NCBI GenBank assembly: GCA_002150815.3 | Contig: NDFF03000004.1 | Location: forward strand, 186,001 to 250,000 | DNA from: Grammothele lineata | Lineage: Eukaryota > Basidiomycota > Agaricomycetes > Polyporales > Polyporaceae | Length of the DNA: 64,000 bases | Reading direction: 5' to 3' | In this document: positions 22,968 through 35,319 of the stretch, piece after piece | Layout of the letters: every line of letters begins with the position of its first letter | Numbering within the stretch: position 1 is the first letter of the stretch | Translations under genes and position numbers: made by a program | Notes under the pieces: model-generated | Databases searched by the model: none | Told to the model about the DNA's origin: nothing | Seen by the model: only the letters and a program-made list of their open reading frames with translations

Positions 22968-25421
22968 CTAGTTGTGACTCTTCTTGGAAACGGGTTCCTC
23001 GTCCTTCTCCTTCTCATCACGGTCCGCCGCCGAACGTTTGACACCGCGGTTCGCATCGTCATCGGATTCGAATCGGTCGGGCAACTTGTCGTCCTCTGGC
23101 CACTTGGCGTGGTCGAAGTGCTCCAGCAAGACCGCGCCAAACGCCCTGTGCGTGCGCAGCTTCTCCGCTCGGGCAAGCACGGCCGGGTCGTCTGCGGGGT
23201 TCAGCTTGGGCGGGGTAACGGGTACCACCGCAGGCCGCAGGGCGCTCTTGACGGGTGTTTTCAGTGGGGATGTGCCCGGAGGAGACAGTTTCGGCGGTGA
23301 AAATTTGTTCAAAGACCGCCAGGGGGGCCGGAGGTCTTCGATGATCGTGTAGCGCGCCTCGAAGAATGGCAGCAGGTCCCGGAAGACGAGGTGGATCGGG
23401 TGGTAGGTGGGCCTCGGGGTCTCCTCTTTACCAGAAACGCTGACGACGTCTGTGGAGTGTACATTGTGAGGCCTGCTCTCGAGAGACGCGCGGGCCCTGG
23501 GAGGAAGGGGACGCGTCATCCTTGTGCAGAAAACGAGCGGATCAGCCCCAACAGGCAGTATAACCTGTCCACACATCATAGCCATGCGCTTGACCGTCGT
23601 GTAGCAAGAAGCGCCGTTGCACGGCACGATGCCGTCGTAGAAGAACTTCGACTTGAACAAGACCGGTGTCGGGCAGTTGCTCTCCAAGAACCGGAACGCT
23701 TCGTGGAGCAAGACGTGGAAGAACGATTCGAGCTCGTCCGAGACCTCGACATCTTCGCCTGCGTTAGCGACGACCTGGGCGGAGCCGAACGGCCGTGTTC
23801 CCTGGTTGTAGCGAGTCAGTATCGACGGGTACTAGGCGTAAGGCTGATGTGGCTTACGAGGAATATTTCCTCCCTGTATGGCACGCTATCCAAGGTGTTT
23901 CGGCGCTGACACGACTCCCAGTCGATAAGGAGGCCTGTCATCACAGGCTCCGACTTGCAGGGCACAATCATGGGGTAGATGAGGATGTTGTCCACGCTGA
24001 TGTTCCGATGAACGTAGCCCGCTTGCCAGGCTTCCTCGTGCCCTATCCACGTCATATTCCAATCAGTGTAAGGCAATGAGGCTGCAGATATTGGAACGGA
24101 GCGAGACTCACCGGCAAGGCAATCAATGACAACCTGGACCAATTGCTTCGAGTTCTTGAACGAACTGAGCGGTAACCCCACCTCCTTAACCACCAAACGG
24201 TAGTGCTTGCGGGACCTGAAGCGAAACTGGTTCGCGATCTTCTCTTCGCTCTCTTCGCCCTCCATCACGTAGAAATTCCGCTCCACCTGATCCATAACTG
24301 TCGTTTGGTCCTGGACATCTCCGTGGCAGACAAGCGTCGGGATGTACGAAACGCCCCGCGCGTTGAGCTCGCCGAGGAACGTCCCCTCCTTCTCCAGCTG
24401 GTAGTCGTCGATGCGCCAAGTATCCTTAAGGAAGACGAACGCGCCCTCCGGGTCGTCGAGGGTGAGGGCGACGAACCCGCGGGTCGCCCGGCCGCACAGC
24501 TCCGATGAGACGACGAGGGGCCTTCCCACCAAGAACTCCTTCGCACCGCCTTCGCTATCGACTGTGACCTTCCAGCAGGGGGATCCGTCGATGGACTTGA
24601 CGAACATCTCCCGCGCATACTCCCCGACCGGCTGTCCGTTCTCGTAGCGGGCCTCTGCGGCACGGAGGCGCGCAAGAGCGTACTCAGCGCTCTCGGGGTT
24701 CATGCGCACAGCGGTGGGGTCGTGTCCGCGCCCCGCAGCGTCGGCACGAGCGAAACGGTAGAGGAAACCACAAAGAATAGACGCGTGGTCCCGGAAGTCG
24801 AAACGTGGCGTAAAAATTGCGCCAGCGCGGTCCCAGCGGATGACGCGGGCGTAGTAGCACCCGAGGATGACGATCGTGAAGTGGTGCGTGCGGTGCTGAG
24901 AGTCGAAGACGCTCTTGGCGTTCGCGAGGACGCGGTCGAAGATGGCTTTGCAGTCGGAGTCTATGGGGATGGCGTCCCTACTCTTCTCGTCGAAGGGGTC
25001 GCCGTACTCCTGGAAGATGAACGAGAGCTCCACGGAGGAGGGATCGGAGCGTTGGGGGGAGGTCGGCGCGTGCTCCTTGAGGTAGAGGGCGGAGTCCAGC
25101 CCGATTCCGTTGGGACCGTGCGTTCCGTCAGAGGTCGGTAAGTGAGTGTTGCTAAGAAGCAGAGTATTCGAGAGGAGGTCGAAGTTGTTGATGCCGTTGG
25201 TCTTTGGTGGTGGGTGGTCAAGGGCCCGTATTGGGTAGTGGCTCGAAAACTCAAGAATATGCGCTTACCATCAGCGAAATGAACAAGTCGAACTCCATGT
25301 AGCCTGTTGGAATGTCACGAAAACAGCGCTTGAGCTCTTCGTCGGGAGGAACGACCCCTTCGAATGGGATTTGCTGGATCATCTCGTCGGGCGAGACCCT
25401 CCAAAGCCGGAGGTTCTCCAT
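22968..25421 (-). CDS. FunK1-type fungal protein kinase, HRD changed to HRN
   Basis: Exons 25421-25269, 25201-24112, 24042-23858 and 23801-22968 give 753 residues. The layout fits FunK1 kinases, the family expanded in Agaricomycetes: a long N-terminal region (FTIVILGCYYARVIRWDRAG, ARATRGFVALTLDDPEGAF-like segment), then an ATP-lobe segment with VFLKDTWR, then AGYVHRNISVDNILI as catalytic loop and GLLIDWESC in the place of DFG. GTRPFGSAQVVAN takes the place of the usual GTxxFMS motif. The catalytic Asp of HRD is Asn at about residue 428 (codon 24004-24002), while the second Asn (DN) and the metal-binding Asp (IDW) remain. The tail is Pro-rich, then acidic/basic. Activity is therefore doubtful. 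Confidence 0.85.
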
Positions 25422-25882
25422 AGCGGCTCCGACGAGTATACCACAGGAAAGAAAGGGATTCGCTAGAGAAGCAAGCGATAGGATGCTGGATGGGACAAGA
25501 TCAGAGTCAGCGAGTGAGGGTATGAGTTGAAGGAGGGGAGCTTGCCTGGCAAGTTCGCGCCGCGTCCATTGTTCGCGTGTAATCACGTGAGCGCGGTGAC
25601 AACATAAGCGGACCACCTTCCAAATGCAAAACACGTAGTCCACGAGGCGTCACACGCCTCCAAACGCACACAAAAAGAAGACAACTTTCCAAGAGCAGCA
25701 ATGTTTCCAAAGAAGAATATACACGAATAAGCAACGCGACAGCGACATCAGAGCAAACCACACGAGCGCCATCCAGAATCCGGACCAGATCAGAGACCAT
25801 CTACCACCTCGCTCCCGGGTCGACAACGCAGGGAAGAGAGACCGGTAGCACCGTCAAGGGAAAGAACGAGACGAAAAGGAGC
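25422..25882. other. Intergenic, nothing recognised
   Basis: 461 nt between the FunK1 start and the 3' end of the SUN-domain gene; presumably the kinase promoter and a 3' UTR. Confidence 0.45.
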
Positions 25883-28800
25883 TCACAGCGAGCTGTGCGC
25901 CGCACCCTGGACGAACGGCCGCTCGCCCCGCGCAGCGCCACCAGCCTCCTCGCACTCCGACCCGTCCGCGTCCGTGTCGACCCACTCGCTGGCTTCGCCT
26001 TCCCCAGCTGAGACAATCCGAGGCGATGGACGGAGCGGGGACGGCTGGCGCAGGCGTAGCTCCTCCGCGATCGCGCGGCCCTTGCCTTTGCCCAGCGTAC
26101 CTATGCCCGTGCCCGAGCCTATGCGAGCGCCACTGCTCTCCCCCAAGCCCGTGCGCTCCAACAACCCCAGTTCGGGCGGGACGACGAGCACCTGTCCGTC
26201 CCCATCTCCCTCATCCCCCTCATCGAACACATCGCGCGCACTCGGAGTCGGGACCACACTCGAACTCGTCGACGCCACTGGCGTCGCGTCCCCCGCCACT
26301 CCAGCGACTCCAGCGATCCCGGCGCGGGACGCCTTGACCTCGTGCAGGTGCGCGCTCCGCGCCCACTTCTTCGCCGAGCGCGGGACGGGCCCGACGCCCC
26401 CGGCCCCGCCTCCGAACCCAAAACCGACCCCGAGCGAGAGGCTCCCCGAGCTCGAGCGCTGTATGCCCGGGCGCACGCCCCCAACGCGCGAGGGCGAGCC
26501 GGGGGAGGCGGGCATCGCGAGGCGGTGGTGCAGAGGGTGGAGGTGGTGGTGGTGCGCGAAGTGTCGCGAGGTCGGGGTGTGTGGGCGGGAGGAGGCGGTG
26601 GGGACGCGGCGGCGGCGGGCGCGGGTGGTGTGCCCGTCTGTGCTGCCTTGGTCGTGTTCGGCGGCGGGGAACGCGACGTCGTTCTCTAGAGAAACGCGAA
26701 GGGAGGTTCATAAGACGCGGCCGACTATGGTCAGAGAAAAGTGACGCTTACCTCCCGGCTTCGCGCCAGCAGGCCGTGGCGGCGTCGAGCTGCGCGTACG
26801 GAGGCGGTTGACGAGTCCACCGCTGAAACTGAGCGTGCGGCGGCCCCAATCGCGCACCAGCCCGCGCTGGGACGGGATGTGTTCGCTCCGGGAGCCGCGC
26901 GTGAGGGCCATGAAAACAAGTACGGTGAGCAGTAAGACGAGCTGTGCGATGCCGAGGCGCTTCTCCAGGACCATCTGGAAACATGGTCAGCAAGGGACAG
27001 TGACGGTATGAAGGGCGAGGTACTGACCTCGTCTGCGAGATGGTCGACCCTGGAGAGCAACTCGCGATGCTCCTTCTCCAGCCTGCGCGTCTGCTTCTCA
27101 AGTTCGACGACGGACCGGTGATACAGCTGCGCCTGCGCCTTGCCCTATAACGCCCCCCCCCCAAAAAAAAGAAAAGAAACAGATCAGCCTCACCCCCCAA
27201 GCGAAACACAAAAAGCACAAAAAACACCCACGATACCCTCAAGCCTCCCAATATCCTCAGTCAACCGACGCAGCACCTCGCGCATGCCCGCGGTCTGCTC
27301 CTCGACGTAGCGCGCGTACAGCGTCGTGTTCGCCTCGAGCGCGGTGAGCCGGTTCATGATCGTGCGGTAGATGGACTCGCCGCCCGTCGAAGAGGGCGCG
27401 TTGGGCGCGGCGTAGGACGCGGAGACGGAGACGGGGGAGATGGAGAGGGAAGAGACGTTTGGGGCTGCGGCGGATGCGCGGAGGGAGGACGGAGATGATG
27501 ACGATGATGACGAAGATGACACGACGACAGAGGAGGAAGAGGAAGAAGAGGAAGGGGAGGAGACGGCGGAAGAGGAAGCGTGCGGGTCCGGATGCGAGGC
27601 GTCAATAAATACGGATGTGGACGAGGCGGAGAGGGAGGAATGGTTGTCGGGCGAGGTGACGTGAGCGTGCGACGGGGCCGATGATAATGATACATGCGTG
27701 TTGTACAGATGGTCGGAATGAGATCGTGCAGAGTCGTGAGGCGGGCTTTCGGATTGAGTTTTGGGGGGCAGAGACGCCGCTTCCGGGCTGGTGGAAGGCG
27801 TGTCTGCTGTGTTTGCGGGGGATTCGAGAGTCGAGGAAAGGTTATACTGAAGAGATTGGAGGATATCCGAGGTGACTGGTATGGATGCTGTTGGACCAAC
27901 GCCTGGAATCGATACGCCAGAACTGTCAGGTGCGGCGAAGGACAGGGAGGATTCGGCCTCGTCATCGGTTTTCGACGAGTCGGAGACAGGTATGTGAACC
28001 GGTTGAGGAGGCTCAGCGATGACTTCCACAGGGGCACTCGCCTCTTCAACAGACCGTCTCGCCCGGCTCTCCTCTTCCCACGTCTCCCATTGCCACTCCT
28101 CGAGATGGGTGAGGCCGTAGACACGAAGAAGCGAAACCGGGCAGTAGTACTCGCTGCCATAGTGCGAGTGGAAGTCGATCCTGATATACCGGTAAAAATC
28201 ACGTAGCGTTTGCGGAGGGTGGAAAGTCTGCGTGCGGCTCAGCACCCACATCAAGATACAAACGACCCACAATGTTCGCTCACCTGCACCCCGCGCACGT
28301 TCTGCGCGCGGTACGTCCCCGCAAACGTCCACCGCGCCGGGTCCGCATGGTACGCCTTCGCCACACTAACCGAAAACTCCTTAAACACCCCACTAAAGAA
28401 CTCATAGTTCGCCAGCTGCACCGTGTCGATCCTAATATCCTCGCACAGCTCCACAATAACAAACTGGCGGCCCTCCGCGCACGGGCTGAGCATGTACCTG
28501 TCCTTCTTGTGCGAGAGGATGGACGAGGCGGACTGGGCGGACTTGTGCGACGCGTGCACGCGCGCGGAGCAGTCGAGCGAGGCGTAGTTGAACCGGTCCT
28601 TTGTCGGGATCTGGAAGTGCGGCGCGAGCCCGGCCCCCTCCGCGTACCCCCCTCTCCCTCCCCCGCCTCCGACGCCGCCGCCGCCACCGTCCTGCGCGTC
28701 CGCGCTGAAGACTTCGGGGGGCTGTCCGGAGGAGGGCTGGGACGTGTCGGGAACGGTGGCGGCTTCGGAGTGGTTCTCGGTGGGCTTGTGCGGGCGGCCG

Positions 28801-29057
28801 ACGAGGGGGTGTACGCTGTCTGGCTCTTTCACTTCGGAGAGACGCTTAGCTTTCCAGTCCTCAAAGGACAGGAGGATATCATCCTCCGCGGGAGGCTCGA
28901 GTGGTGGGAGAGGGCGCAGGCAGCAGATGGGCTCCTCCGGGGGCCGCGGGGCGTGGACGGCGATGTCGTGAAAGAGGTCGTTGGGGGTAGTGGGCGCTGC
29001 CAGAGCAGGGGAGGTGAAGAGAAAGGCGAGCAGGGACGTCGGAAGCAACGAGAACAT
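25883..29057 (-). CDS. SUN-domain membrane protein (SLP1/osteopotentia-like)
   Basis: Exons 29057-28284, 28227-27232, 27144-27028, 26974-26752 and 26685-25883 give 970 residues. It begins with a signal peptide (MFSLLPTSLLAFLFTSPALA). The SUN domain spans about residues 155-310 and crosses the first intron: NYASLDCSARVHASHKSAQ, DRYMLSPC, FVIVELCEDIRIDTVQLANY, then FYRYIRIDFHSHYGSEYYC and VSLLRVYGLTHLEEW. A Ser-rich linker follows, then a coiled coil (VVELEKQTRRLEKEHRELL), then a membrane segment (AQLVLLLTVLVFMAL) near residue 645. Yeast Slp1 acts in the ER membrane with Emp65 to protect soluble proteins; that role is inferred. The ~300-residue low-complexity tail after the membrane segment is unusually long. 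Confidence 0.83.
27480..27600 (-). repeat. Poly-serine coding tract in the SUN-domain gene
   Basis: Trinucleotide-like GAN/GAG runs on the plus strand encode two nearly uninterrupted Ser runs split by VVV on the minus strand. Such tracts slip easily in replication, so length may vary between strains. Confidence 0.6.
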
Positions 29058-29474
29058 CGTCCGCCGCGTCGTCCTCGTTGTCTTCGTCGACGGCCGCCAC
29101 GTTCGTGGTGAATGGAAAGGAGCGAGGGGGTGTATGCCGTTTTCTGCCCGCCCATTATAACAATCTAATCTGGTTCCTGAGACGCCCAGCCACGTCACTT
29201 TCCCCTGTCATTAAATAGCATGCCCTCCAACTCGGGCGCAGACCAGAAATAACGCGCCCGCGCACGTTCACAGGCATGCGTGGCTCAGACAAGTGTGGTA
29301 TTATATGCACAGTAAAGCACATGACGTGACTATAGAAGCGAACAGCACTTCGCAGTGCAGAGCGAAGCTTCCTGGGGTAAGGGAGGTACGTAGTGTGGAT
29401 ATCGTCCGTCCGGTGCCAGGGACGTCCTAGCTCCTTCCACAACTACTGCTTTGGAACTTGTGCGGTCGAGTCAC
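29058..29474. other. Intergenic, nothing recognised
   Basis: 417 nt between the SUN-domain start and the end of the V-ATPase gene. No motif seen; it should hold the SUN-gene promoter. Confidence 0.45.
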
Positions 29475-30364
29475 TCATAGCGAGCACTAAGACACAAGAT
29501 AAGCGCGAGCTGAAGACTTGATAATGGGCGTACTTACCGCGCCAACGGCGTCACCAGCTCGCGAGTTCATGATGAGCGCAACGATGAGCCCGTATAGACC
29601 CAAGACTTCGGCGAAAATGAGAATCAGGATCTGTGGACAGAGTCAGCACTAGTGCCGCGCAAGACATATTAGGATTAGAGCGTACCATGCCGACGAAGAG
29701 CCTGGGCTGCTGCGCGGTACCGCGCACACCAGCGTCACCGACAATGCCGATGGCAAAGCCTGCCGCGAGACCGGCAAGACCGACCGAGAGACCGGCGCCA
29801 AGTTGAACGAAGCCTTGGAAGAGGGTCATCTCCATCGAGACTGCGACGTAATACTCAATATGCATGTGGGACGTTGAAACACCGGAAGCCACTTACGGTT
29901 GCCGGAAATGAGTACAGACACGACGAGACCGTAGATCTTTGACAATGCGGATGAGGAACTGTACTGATTTATCAAGTGGAACCCGACTCACAGCAATGAT
30001 ACCAGCCATGATAACAGGAATAACACACTTCATCATGAGGTCGGGACGAAGGACGGACATAGCGGAGATGCCGACTCCTGACTTCGCCGTACCGTAACTG
30101 ACGCGGTGTCAGTCTCCTGGGCCGGTGTACGCGCTGTAAGTTCGTCGCTCACCTGGCACCAATGCCTGAAGCACAAGAAACATGAGCTCTTGTCATACAA
30201 GGACCAAGAAAGAGAACGTACAAGTGAAGACGATGGCGCTGGTGCAACCCTAGTAGAGAAGCGTCATGAGCGGGCCTGCTACGCAACACGAACACGCGTA
30301 GAGCAGCCTCGAAACTCACCATGGCACCGAAGAAGGGCGCGTAGACGGGGCAGAGCTCAGACAT
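29475..30364 (-). CDS. vma3: V-type H+-ATPase 16-kDa proteolipid, subunit c
   Basis: Eight small exons (30364-30320, 30249-30222, 30165-30153, 30097-29992, 29936-29897, 29840-29686, 29630-29538, 29486-29475) give 163 residues. The protein is the proton-carrying c-ring subunit of the vacuolar ATPase: [84 protein letters not shown]. The last helix contains the proton-binding Glu ([13 protein letters not shown]). Length and four-helix layout match the family. One exon is only 13 nt. The final exon (CSL, stop at 29475) depends on a 51-nt intron; reading through it would stop at 29487 with a slightly longer tail. Confidence 0.93.
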
Positions 30365-30836
30365 GATGAAGAAGCTGAAAGACGAGAGTTGGACGTGGAC
30401 GGGAGGAGGGCGAGCGAGGACTCGACGAGGTGGACGTTGGCTCGAGCAGCGGCGACGACCGCCTGAGTTGGGCATCTGCCCCCGGCATTCCCCGAAACTC
30501 CGCTCCAAGCTCAGAGACGCCCGCTGCGTAGTCGGCATCGCTGACGTCGCTTCTTTACAATAGACGCCCTCTGCACGGACCTGTCCTCCATGATGCCTTC
30601 CACGCCAACTCATGCACTGGAGTCCACGTCCCAGCACATACAGCCCCAGGCACCAGTAGCAGGGCCCCTCGACGCATACAGAAAAACCTCGACAACGTTC
30701 ACGTCTTCACACCTCTTGCCGAATCGTCCCGCCATCCCCCGAGATTTAGAAGCAAGCCACTACCCGAAAGAAGGTGGTTTTTGACGGAAACGTTACGACG
30801 GAACATCGATTTGGGAACAGACCACGGCCAGAGCTA
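30365..30836. other. Intergenic, nothing recognised
   Basis: 472 nt between the V-ATPase start and the GH131 stop; presumably promoter and 3' UTR. Confidence 0.45.
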
Positions 30837-32059
30837 CTACCCGCTGAGAGTGACCCCGTTCGCGGCGTTCTCCACAAACACACCAGAGTACAGCAGGCCC
30901 TCCGTCGTCCCCTCCTGGATGCCAAAGTGCACGACGTCGTTCTGGTTCGAAGCCGAGTCCGCCGGGTTCACCAGCGGCAGCTACCACACGCACACGCAAC
31001 GCGCTCTCGTCAGTCTCCCTCATGCACTTGCCTCGCCGGCTCTCGAGGGAACTGGGACGCACCTTCAAAACTGTGAAGTGGAAGTCGCCCTGGCCGTTCG
31101 CGCCCGAGACCGCGGTCGGGTTCGACACCGTCTCCGTCACCGCCGCGAGCGCGTCCCCGTCTTGCGAGTAGAAGACCTCGAGCGTGAGCGCGTCCCAGTC
31201 GACCGCGACCGCGAAGTTGTGCCACACGCCCGAGGTGAAGTCCGTCTCGAAGAGCACGTTCAGCGCGTGGTCCCGCACCTTGAACGAGTGTGCGTCCGAT
31301 ACGGGCACGGTGCCCGTCGGGTTGGTGAATGGGGAGCCTGCGGGAGGAGCGTATGGACGCAGCGGCGGTGAGCATCCTCCCTCCAATGCGCGAGCCACGA
31401 GCGGCGCGAAACTAACCGAGCTGGATCTCAAAGACATGCGACCCATCATTAGGCTCGACGAACACAATCTGATACTCGTGCGTATAATTCAGCGGGCGCG
31501 CGTCGTCCGCCATGATCGAGACATGGAATGCCGTCTTGCCGCTCTCCATCTGCGTGATGAGCGCGTCGTGCTGCCCGTCGACGGCCGCGATGAGGTCCGT
31601 CCGCCGGAACCCGTTCTGGGGGGTACCGCCCGCGACGAAGATGGAGCTATTGTCGATCGCGACGGCGACGACTTGTTCTTGCGCCGAGCTTGTCCATAGT
31701 GAGGTTGGCGCGATCGACGTGCCTAGGAGTTGTGTGTACTATTGGTGGCGCTGGTGTCGGTAGACGTCGTGGAAGAGGCGCGTGTAATGCACTTACATTC
31801 GACGCCTCCTCAGATCCCTTCACCACCCTACGCCATAGTCATACACTCCGTCAGTCGCGCGTTCCGCCCCGAGTAACTAGGATGCACAAACGAACGTCAA
31901 GTACGGCCCCGTCGACGAGTCCAAATCCGCCTCCGTCAGGTTCATCGGCGCGCGCCCGTCGTAGATGATGGGCGCGGCCGCAGCAGAAAGAGCGAGCGAG
32001 AGGACGAGACCAGCGACCTTCGAGAATGGGAACGAGAATGAGAACAGGGACGAGAACAT
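30837..32059 (-). CDS. Glycoside hydrolase family 131, secreted beta-glucanase
   Basis: Exons 32059-31896, 31827-31797, 31738-31417, 31337-31063 and 30980-30837 give 311 residues. An N-terminal signal peptide (hydrophobic, ending about ALSAAAA) precedes PIIYDGRAPMNLTEADLDSS. The GH131 body follows: VVKGSEEASN, LWTSSAQEQVVAVAIDNSS, GGTPQNGFRRTDLIA, NYTHEYQIVFVEPNDG, GSPFTNPTGTVPVSDAHSFK, HNFAVAVDWDALTLEVFYS and LPLVNPADS. GH131 enzymes cleave beta-1,3/1,6/1,4 glucans and are fungal. There is no carbohydrate-binding module. A TATAAGA lies about 75 nt upstream of the ATG (32128-32134), as is usual for highly expressed secreted enzymes. Confidence 0.92.
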
Positions 32060-32127
32060 GATGACGGCGAACGAAAGCACAAGCTAGTAGCGAGATGAGC
32101 GACCTCCCCCCCCTCCCGCTCGTGCGG

Positions 32128-32134
32128 TCTTATA
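32128..32134 (-). promoter_or_regulatory. TATA box (TATAAGA) of the GH131 gene
   Basis: Minus-strand TATAAGA about 70-75 nt before the GH131 start codon, a normal core-promoter distance for basidiomycete secreted-enzyme genes. Confidence 0.5.
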
Positions 32135-32465
32135 CTTAGGCTTCAGGCTTCAGCTTCATTAGCTCTCCCTTGACTGAACTCTGAGCGCGAGCATGTGGGG
32201 ACACGCGTGCGTCGATCGCGGGTGGGGGCGGGGCTTGGAGTTACCAGGGACTTTCCCGGGACAATAGTCGGCGTCGGACGCCCCGCCCGACCCGACGTCG
32301 GGACTCGGCGCAGGCCAATGGCGCGCGCTGCGCGCATCACCCGTCATTAAGTACGCGCATCGAATGGCAAGGGGTCATGAGGCGCGAGGGGAGGCTGGCG
32401 GGGAACACGGGGGACGAAGGAACGGAGGAAGCTCGACCGTGGTTACGGTGGACAGCTCCGATCGC

Positions 32466-32505
32466 GGGTGAACCTGGGTGAACCTGGCGCGTCCCCGGGT
32501 GAACC
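32466..32505. repeat. Short tandem gggtgaacct repeat
   Basis: Two adjacent copies of gggtgaacct (32466-32485) and a third partial copy at 32497-32505, in the spacer between the GH131 promoter and the sedolisin 3' end. Confidence 0.6.
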
Positions 32506-32655
32506 AAACCCACTCGAGGCGCCGTCGAAGCTTGAACGTTTGAACGTGAGCTCGCGATATACTCGATCGTCGATTCGTCTATCTCGCGTGTGTCGTTACT
32601 CGTACTGGTACATCGCGATATTCCGTACACTCTTCGTAATGAGTAGAAATGGTCC

Positions 32656-35319
32656 TCAAGGAAGCTCCATGAAAAGAGGCATGAGCGCCGTCAAGTTCGG
32701 GGTGCCGACCCCAGTGACGGGGTCCCATCCCTCCGTGCTACAACGCGATCCGCATTAGCAAGATAGAAAAGTCTGGGCGAGGAGCTAAGAGTAACGAGTG
32801 CGAATATCACTCACGCAGTGAAGCCAGGCGTGCCTGCCGATCGACACCGCGCCATCAGCTCTGGGACGGAGTAGACGTTTAGCACACGCACCGCAACCCT
32901 GGTTCCCTCCCGTCGTGATGTCGTGGAACGCTCCAGCGAACGCGTCGGAGTAGATCTGCGAGCATCGTGTCAGCGGGGATGACGGCTCCGTGCGGGGCGG
33001 GGTCGGTGCTTAGTACTCACGGCGGGGTTGATGAATCCTGCGGTAAGTACATATACGAAAGTCAGCATGCTTGGTCGGACGGGGAAGAGGAGGAGGGGGG
33101 AAAAACGTGTGTACGCACCGACGGGCCCTTTGCCGGCGGCGATACGGGCGTCGTTGACGAGGGTGATCATGGAGCCGACGACGGGGGAGGAGCATGAGGT
33201 GCCGAAGACGAGCTCGAATTCGCCGGCGACGGCTATGGGTGAAGCACTCAGTTCAGTACTTGACAAACTTGTTAACGGCGCAGTGACTTACCAACGACGT
33301 AGTTTGCGCTGGTGCATGCACGGAGTCAGTTGTGGTACCTCACGAGATTACGAGGTACACTAGTACTCACCCGTTCGCAGACAAGTCCGGGAAAGCGCGA
33401 ACCTACACCAATCACCAACTCGTCAGCTCCCACCTCCAACATCCACAACCAGTCGCGCTACGCACATTCCCACTGTTATTAAACTGCGCAGCCGTGAACG
33501 GCGGCGGGTGGTTCGTCAAGAAGCTCGTCACGGCCGTGGCCTGGTAGTCCGGCATCGCGAAGATGTTGCTGAACCCGCCGCCGCCGAAGATGACCTGCTC
33601 GCACGCGCCCTCGGGGTCGTTCACCGTCGAGCCCGGGTTTACCTGCGTCGCGCCGACGGCGGTCACGAATGGGCATGTTACGGGGAAGTCGGGGCTGAAG
33701 CGCGTGCCGCGCCGGCTGGGTTGGCCTGTACACGGGGTGTTATGAAGGGCGTGAGGGGCAGAACGTCGAAGGGCAACACGTACCAGCTGCGTTTAGGCAG
33801 ACGCCTCCTCCACCGGCAACACCGTCATCTCCGGAGCTGTAGAGCACAGTCGTGCCCATCATCCCGAGCTTGCCGTACTCGGCACACTGGCGCTGCGCGT
33901 ACGCGGCCGTCACCGAACCTTCGTCCTGGCCGTACGAGGTCGACACCACGAATGGAGGTGGGAGGATGCCGCACGACTCGGGCTCGTCGAACCCGCCGGG
34001 TTGTGTATCGGGGTAGATTCCGTCCTAAAACCAAGTGTAAGCAGCAGTCAGAGGATGTTAGATGAGCGTAGCATGAATGCCCACCTGAGTGGGGGCGTCA
34101 CCGCCCTCGAATGTGCAGAACGAGCCGTCAACAGCATCGAGCCAGTTATTGAACGACGCGCCCTCGACGAGGTCGCCAGTCTGGAGGAGCAGGATAGGTT
34201 GCGGGTTCGTAAGACCGAAGGCGTACTGCAGGTCGAGGTCGCTCTCGCCGTTGAAGTTGAAACCTTGCTGGGTGGTTTGCGCTACGCCGCCGTCGATGGA
34301 GATCAGGTCCGGGGTGGTGCCGACTTGGCTTGGGGAGAAGTTACTGGATACAGCGACGTCAGACGGGCCGTAAGCGCGTACAGTCATAGGAGGAACGTAC
34401 GCGAAGAACATGTCGAGGTCGGATTGCAGGAAAGCCTGAGGCGTGAATTCGACTGTGAGATACTCCTTTAGCAAGCAAGTTACTAGTGGTTTTTTGAGAG
34501 CGTCCACTCACGAATGCCGAAAGTGTTCTTGTCCGTGGCCACGGGCGCGTAATCAATCGAGTACAGCGCGCGGAGGCAGTCAAGAGTGATCTCTTCGTCA
34601 CAGTTCTCCAGGCTCGGCGTGATCGGAACGTCTTTATTGAGTTTCTTCGAGCCCATGCGGAGGTGCGTAGATGGACGTTCGGCTCCGCGCTTTTGGAGCT
34701 GGACAGGCTTCGGTGCGCGGTGGAGGAAGTGCACGGTAGGCTTGATGAGGTCGATGTGTTCGCGGACGGGCTCGGGGACCGAGTAAGAGTGGCAGCCTGT
34801 TCGAGCGTACAAGTGTCAGTACGGCGATCCCAGCATCTCTGAAAACCACTCACTGAGCTGCTCCGCGCCGGACGGGTGCGTGTACACGTGGTACTCCGTG
34901 TCGAGGAGGGTCTCGGCCTCCGCGACAGTCGCGTTGAGCTCCATCCATCCACGGCTCGCGCTCATCCGGAGACGCTCGCGCGCGATGCCCGCATCGACGA
35001 GCCACTCCGTCACGCGCGCGACGGTCTCGTCGCTCGGCGCGAAGATGTCGACGACGTCCTCGGGCGAGAAGTGCTTCCCGTAGCTCGCCGAGGCCGGGTG
35101 CGAGACCGACATCAGCAGCTCCTCGAGCCGGTGCAGGTTCTGCTGGCTCAGCCCGAAGCGCATCGGGAGCACGGCGTCTGCGGGCGGGCGGCGCGCGCGC
35201 ACCCAGTCGAGCGGCTCGGCGGCGCGCCGTTCGTGCACGACGAGGTCTGCGCGCTTCGTGGGCAGCGCCGCGACGGCGGCCGCGAGCGAGAGCGCCCAGG
35301 ACAAGGCGGAGAGACGCAT
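32656..35319 (-). CDS. Sedolisin (S53), secreted tripeptidyl-peptidase-like protease
   Basis: Twelve exons: 35319-34854, 34796-34512, 34452-34085, 34024-33784, 33725-33466, 33402-33371, 33308-33292, 33232-33119, 33037-33021, 32955-32892, 32833-32815, 32737-32656; 654 residues, all phases consistent. A signal peptide is followed by a pro-kumamolisin prodomain (FGLSQQNLHRLEELLMSVS, YGKHFSPEDVVDIFAPS) and LSCHSYSVPEPVREHIDLIKP. The catalytic domain has the Glu/Asp pair in NGESDLDLQYAFGL, the oxyanion region STSYGQDEGSV, SSGDDGVAGG, the nucleophile Ser in FGTSCSSPVVGS, and the calcium-site block EGWDPVTGVGTPNL. Such enzymes cut proteins at acid pH outside the cell. It ends LMPLFMELP. Confidence 0.93.

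Larger units (their letters stand above)
32060..32655. other. Intergenic: GH131 promoter and a short repeat
   Basis: 596 nt holding the GH131 TATA box and the gggtgaacct repeat. No coding signal seen. Confidence 0.5.
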
